Under the pieces are notes generated by a model. That model worked only from the letters and a program-made list of their open reading frames with translations. It did not search any database and was not told the DNA's origin. Shown piece after piece: positions 60,124 to 64,000 of a stretch of 64,000 nt of DNA. The stretch's first letter is position 1. Each line of letters opens with the position of its first letter. The position numbers were made by a program, and so were the translations under genes. Source of the stretch: Rhododendron vialii (Eukaryota > Streptophyta > Magnoliopsida > Ericales > Ericaceae); the NCBI RefSeq assembly GCF_030253575.1, contig NC_080568.1, forward strand, positions 4,997,501-5,061,500. The letters run 5' to 3'.

Positions 60124-60713
60124 GAGAGTAGCTTTCGTTTGAAACCGAATCTGAACTTGAGACAGAACATTACTAACACAATACCGCGGGTTGGGTTGCA
60201 CATGGTTTTCATTCCACTACAATTGTCTTATTAGTGGAGTTGATTGGGGTGATTAAAATCATCATTTTAGTAGAAGCTTTCTCTAACTCAAAAAAAAAAA
60301 CTTCCTCTTTTGTAATTTTTGAAGCAGACTGGTTCTGATAGAATCCAGATCTAATTTAGTTGATGTAATGTTTATTTTGATTTGGAGGGTTTTCAATTTG
60401 CGACGAATTAAATGCAGTTATCGATTGCTCACGATCGAGCAGCTCGATCGTAAGCTTATTGAATCGAATGCTTTTCTAAAGGGAAAACTAAAATTTCTGA
60501 ATGTGTAAATTAAGTTTTTTTTTTCGTCTCACAAAACCTGATGGATGGCACTATGGATGGTTTAGTTCCCTCTGTTAGCTAGCTAGCTTATTGCTTCATG
60601 AATTAATTAAATGCAGTGATTTTTTTATAATTTTAAAGGCAATGTGTAATCATGCTGCAGAATCTTGGAACTTTAATCAAGCTGATTAATGTTGCTTTAG
60701 CCTTTTCCATATG
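60124..60713 (+). repeat. SOUL upstream region, copy U2 (first part)
   Basis: Matches 17660-18282, ending TTTTCCATATG, where the solo LTR interrupts it. It resumes at 62270-62365. Confidence 0.92.
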
Positions 60714-62269
60714 TGTTTACACCCATTTTTGGCCAAAAATCAAGAAGTCGATTCACTGGTTAAAAGGTGGCCTTGAAGATTGCAGCTCTAGCCTTGAAAG
60801 GCCTTACGACCGGCCACTCACGAATTAAGGTTGTCTATTAAAAATGATGGGCCTCCCATCATGGCCCAAATCAGTTAAAAGGCCCAAGGATTAGATTAAT
60901 CCATTTGTTTCATTCAGGCCTAATCCAAGTGCCTAAGAGTAGCAAAGCCCACGGAATAAGCCCGAGTTGATAGAAACTCTGGTTCATGCTCGCCAGACTT
61001 GGGCTCAGAAGGCTTACAATGGGGCAAAAAGCCCATGACTTACCAAACGAGTTCAGGCTTGACCAGGAAATAGGCCCATTACTTTAAAACATCGTCAAAA
61101 GCTCACAAGCAGCTCTAAGGCCTCGAAAGCTGCTCACAAGGAGCTCAAAGGCCTCGACAGCTGCTCACAAGAAGCTCAAAGGCCTCGAAGCTGCTCACAA
61201 GGAGCTCAAAGGCCTCGAAGCTGCTCACAAGCAGCTCAAAGGCCTAGAATATTCTTGCTGGAACAAGACTGGGTAAGCTGCTCACAAGCAGCTCAAGGCC
61301 TGTAGTGGTGGGACCCCATTCTTCAGGATGATGCAGAGACCAGCAACAAGTGGCATGCATGCAGCCCTTGGAGATTCTAGTGAGTGACTCCTGCAGGCCT
61401 AAGCAAGCTGCTCACAAGCAGCTCTCCCAGGCCTGCTTAATCTTTTTCTCGATCCTTCTTCCGTAAAGAATTAGGTTCAAAGGGTTTTTTGGGGCCCACG
61501 AGGAATTGAAGGCCCAATGAAATGAAGGGGGGCCTGGGGTATTTTTTGCCCTGCAGCTATGGTGGGCCCGGAAGATAGCCATACAAGCATTAGCTTGAGT
61601 GTCCAAGCAGCTCAACATGGTCTGGGTACTGCAGGGCCTGAAATTCTTTTTGTTTTTTCAGAAGATTTGCACAGAGAAGGAGGACTCCTCAGGCCTTTGC
61701 CATATTCTTGGAGTGTAAGGCACGTTTTGTTCAGGAGGCAACCCCCTCATTGGAGCATTTTGAAGCTGCTCAAACCCAAGCCTTTGCTAGAAGGCCACTT
61801 GGCAGCCATGCATTGGAGCATTTTGAAGCAGCTCAAGGCCCGTAGTCCCTATAATTCTCAGTTTTTGAGGCCTTGCAAAAGGTCCACGACCTCAAAAGCT
61901 CACAGCTTATGCACCTATATTCCCATTTCTTTCAAGCATTTCATGTATTCACTTCAAAGTAGTTTAAGTTTTATCACATTTCTTGTACCCAAACTTCATT
62001 GAATCGATTAATGGAGTTCGTTTGATCCTTTTTACTGCATTGTCTTTCTTTCCATTGTTCTAACAACAAGGGAGAAATACTTTAAGTCCTTAGCCCGACA
62101 AGGCAACCAACGAACCATCACGAGGCCTTACCCTTTAGGCCGCGCACGATCACTCGATAGAAGTCAGACTTTGAGGCACGAAGGCCTTAAAAGCAATTCG
62201 GACAGACTTGTCCTGGCACGCCCTCGCATTCCAAGCCAATTTGGTTTTGACACTTTTTGTGGAGAAACA
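60714..62269 (+). mobile_element. Solo LTR, 1556 bp
   Basis: Starts TGTTTACACCC and ends GTGGAGAAACA (TG...CA), flanked by ATATG at 60709-60713 and 62270-62274. The empty site CCATATGATGATTAAC is present in U1 (18277) and U3 (62709), which proves a single insertion with a 5 bp duplication. No primer site, gag-pol or second LTR inside, so it is a solo LTR or a short non-autonomous element. The frame at 61559-62002 has no domain. Confidence 0.92.
61094..61430. repeat. AGCTGCTCACAAG minisatellite in the solo LTR
   Basis: About six units of GCTGCTCACAAGNAGCTCAA followed by AGGCCTCGAA, spaced about 30 bp, with two further isolated units to 61420. Confidence 0.9.
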
Positions 62270-62377
62270 ATATGATGATTAACATGCACTAATTACAAGA
62301 TAATTTAAATAAATTGGTCTGCGTGCACTTTTGCCCCCGCTTTTGCAATTCTAGAAAAAGCAGTAACAATATGAGAT

Positions 62378-62416
62378 GGGAACACTCATTTTTATTTGTT
62401 TGTTCTGCTTCTACAG
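62378..62416 (+). pseudogene. Relic of SOUL intron 1
   Basis: GGGAACACTC through GCTTCTACAG, 39 bp with one mismatch to 19920-19958 inside the SOUL intron. It lies exactly between the end of U2 and the start of U3, so a former SOUL copy between them has been deleted down to this scrap. Confidence 0.7.
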
Positions 62417-64000
62417 TTTGCAGTTATCGATTGCTCACGATCGAGTAGCTCGTAAGCTCATTGAATCGAATGCTTTTTCTAAAGGATAAAATAAAATTTC
62501 TGAACATGTAAATTAGTTTTTATTTTCGTCTCACAAAACCTGATGGATGGCACTATATATGGATGGTTTAGTTCCCTCTGTTAATTAGCTAGCTTGTTGC
62601 TTCATGAATTAAATGCAGTGATGTTTTTAGAATTTGAAAGGCAATGTGTAATCATGCAGTGCTGCAGAATCTAGGAACTTAATCAAGCTGATTGTTGCTT
62701 TAGCCTTTTCCATATGATGATTAACATGCACTAATTACAAGATAATTTAAATAAATTGGTCTGAGTGCACTTTTGCCCCCGGTTTTGCAATTCTAGAATT
62801 TGCCATTAATGGCTAAGTGTGTCAACCGTAAACTTGCCAATGGGCCTCTAGTTCAGTTGGCATCTCCTGGTTCTTCTCATTTGGGAGATCCTAATTCTCT
62901 CCATTTGGGAGACCAGAGTTCGAACCTTGTCGTGGACGTTTGTGAGTTCAAGGCTATGGACGTTATGGACGTTTGAAAGTTCAAGGCTATGGACATCTTC
63001 TGAACTCTTTGTGGACTAACCCCACGGATGTATGCAATATTGGGGAAAAAAATAAAAAACTGTCAACTTGCATATATTTTATTGGGGATGACTTGGATTT
63101 AGGCCCACTTGTTAATAAGACAGCCAGATGAGGTGGTTGATGGGCAATATCTGTTGCATTTGATTGGCTTTTAGAACTTCATGGTACGAGGAAGAGTTTT
63201 TAGGGGTTGGGTGGAAAATCATGCAGCTAAAAGAAATTGGGGGGACTGAAACCTGCCAATTGGATTAACAAATTGACAAAACCAAATGTTTGATTCTATG
63301 CATTAGAGATCCTCTGTGGTCTTTACCAATTTGTTGGTGTATGAGTGTAACACGTGATTTTCCGGCGCAGGATTATGTGAGAGTCTCTAAACAAGAGAAT
63401 TTTTAAACATGATCTTACGGCTGAAAATCACTTGGTATACGGGTACACCAAAAAATTTGTACAAAAGGACTTGAGCTCCGTTGAGCCTATCATGATGAGT
63501 CCAAATGCTTTTTCAAACATGCGGTAAACCTAATGGTAAAGAAATAAGGTCATGTCCATCTCGTATAAAAATAAAAACAAAAAGGGCATTATTACTAAGG
63601 TCTAAGGGGAACTATTGTAGAATTGTGAAACAAGTGCTAAACTTGCATTAGGATAAATTTTCAAAAGCCAATATGTACCTTTCAACATCAAGGTCAGGGA
63701 AAAAAAAAAAAAAAGGGTAAGAAGAACCGTAGGTGTTAATGATCCGTAGGTGTTAATCTGCAATCGCAATGGAACGAAAACGAGACATGATATGCTACGA
63801 ACATGCAAAACTTGTATATTGCTGTCTCGTACTATGAACGTGCAAACATTATACATCGCTCACTGTTATAATAGGCAATTGAGGTTAGGAGACACTTCTT
63901 CGCGGTACAACTGAGGAATGCATCTATAAAAGGACGGAGGCTTGGAGCCTTAGAGGCAAAGTAGCTTTGTGGTTCTTGGAAAACATTCAAAAAACAACAA
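62417..64000 (+). repeat. SOUL upstream region, copy U3
   Basis: Matches 17990-19557 almost base for base in its last 900 bp, with a constant offset of 44443 near the end. Keeps the SINE-like segment (62842-63045) with a B-box word at 62917-62926. Confidence 0.95.
63925..63931 (+). promoter_or_regulatory. TATA box of a second SOUL gene
   Basis: TATAAAA at the position equivalent to 19482-19488. Position 64000 corresponds to the A of the ATG at 19557, so the coding part should begin at the next base outside the window. Confidence 0.75.

Noticed and set aside
61559..62002. 147-codon plus-strand frame
   Set aside because: Lies inside the solo LTR, with no recognisable domain and composition like the surrounding repeat.

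Overview
The window is nuclear DNA of a flowering plant, probably a dicot. It is AT-rich, its genes are split by short GT-AG introns, and it is packed with plant transposons: Copia, Gypsy-type LTR, L1-type LINE, and Tourist-like, Stowaway and hAT-like MITEs. I cannot name the species. Real genes fill only a small part; most of the sequence is mobile DNA, inverted repeats and copies of copies.

Layout. Positions 1-6250 hold the end of a Gypsy-type LTR, a palindrome with 444 bp arms carrying a LINE piece, several MITEs, a CACTA-type terminus and dispersed repeats. Positions 6256-11964 are one complete and very young Copia element on the minus strand, with identical 364 bp LTRs, a 5 bp target duplication and an open 1390-residue gag-pol frame. 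Positions 12000-19480 are repeats, including a second copy of the segment at 461-1240. A two-exon SOUL haem-binding protein gene lies at 19557-20613 (+). It faces, tail to tail, the 3' 21 exons of alpha-glucan water dikinase (GWD1) at 20790-27798 (-). That GWD copy lacks its 5' part, has a premature stop, and has tyrosine in place of the catalytic histidine.

Positions 27800-32000 hold repeats. The first two exons of EMC3 (32136-32517, +) are followed in the intron by an antisense, decayed L1-type LINE (about 32542-38620), itself broken by a hAT-like MITE. An F-box gene follows (39920-41167, +) whose start codon must lie in an upstream exon or is lost. Positions 43063-46267 are a palindrome with about 1.6 kb arms. 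Positions 48535-50260 are three related MITEs nested in one another. Positions 55350-58372 are a 5'-truncated, decayed Copia with its 3' LTR.

The right end (60124-64000) repeats the upstream region of the SOUL gene twice, interrupted by a 1556 bp solo LTR. The window stops on the A of what should be the ATG of a second SOUL gene. No operon-like or multi-gene system is visible. The interest lies in genome architecture: the palindrome family, the nested MITEs, the decayed GWD copy and the SOUL tandem duplication.
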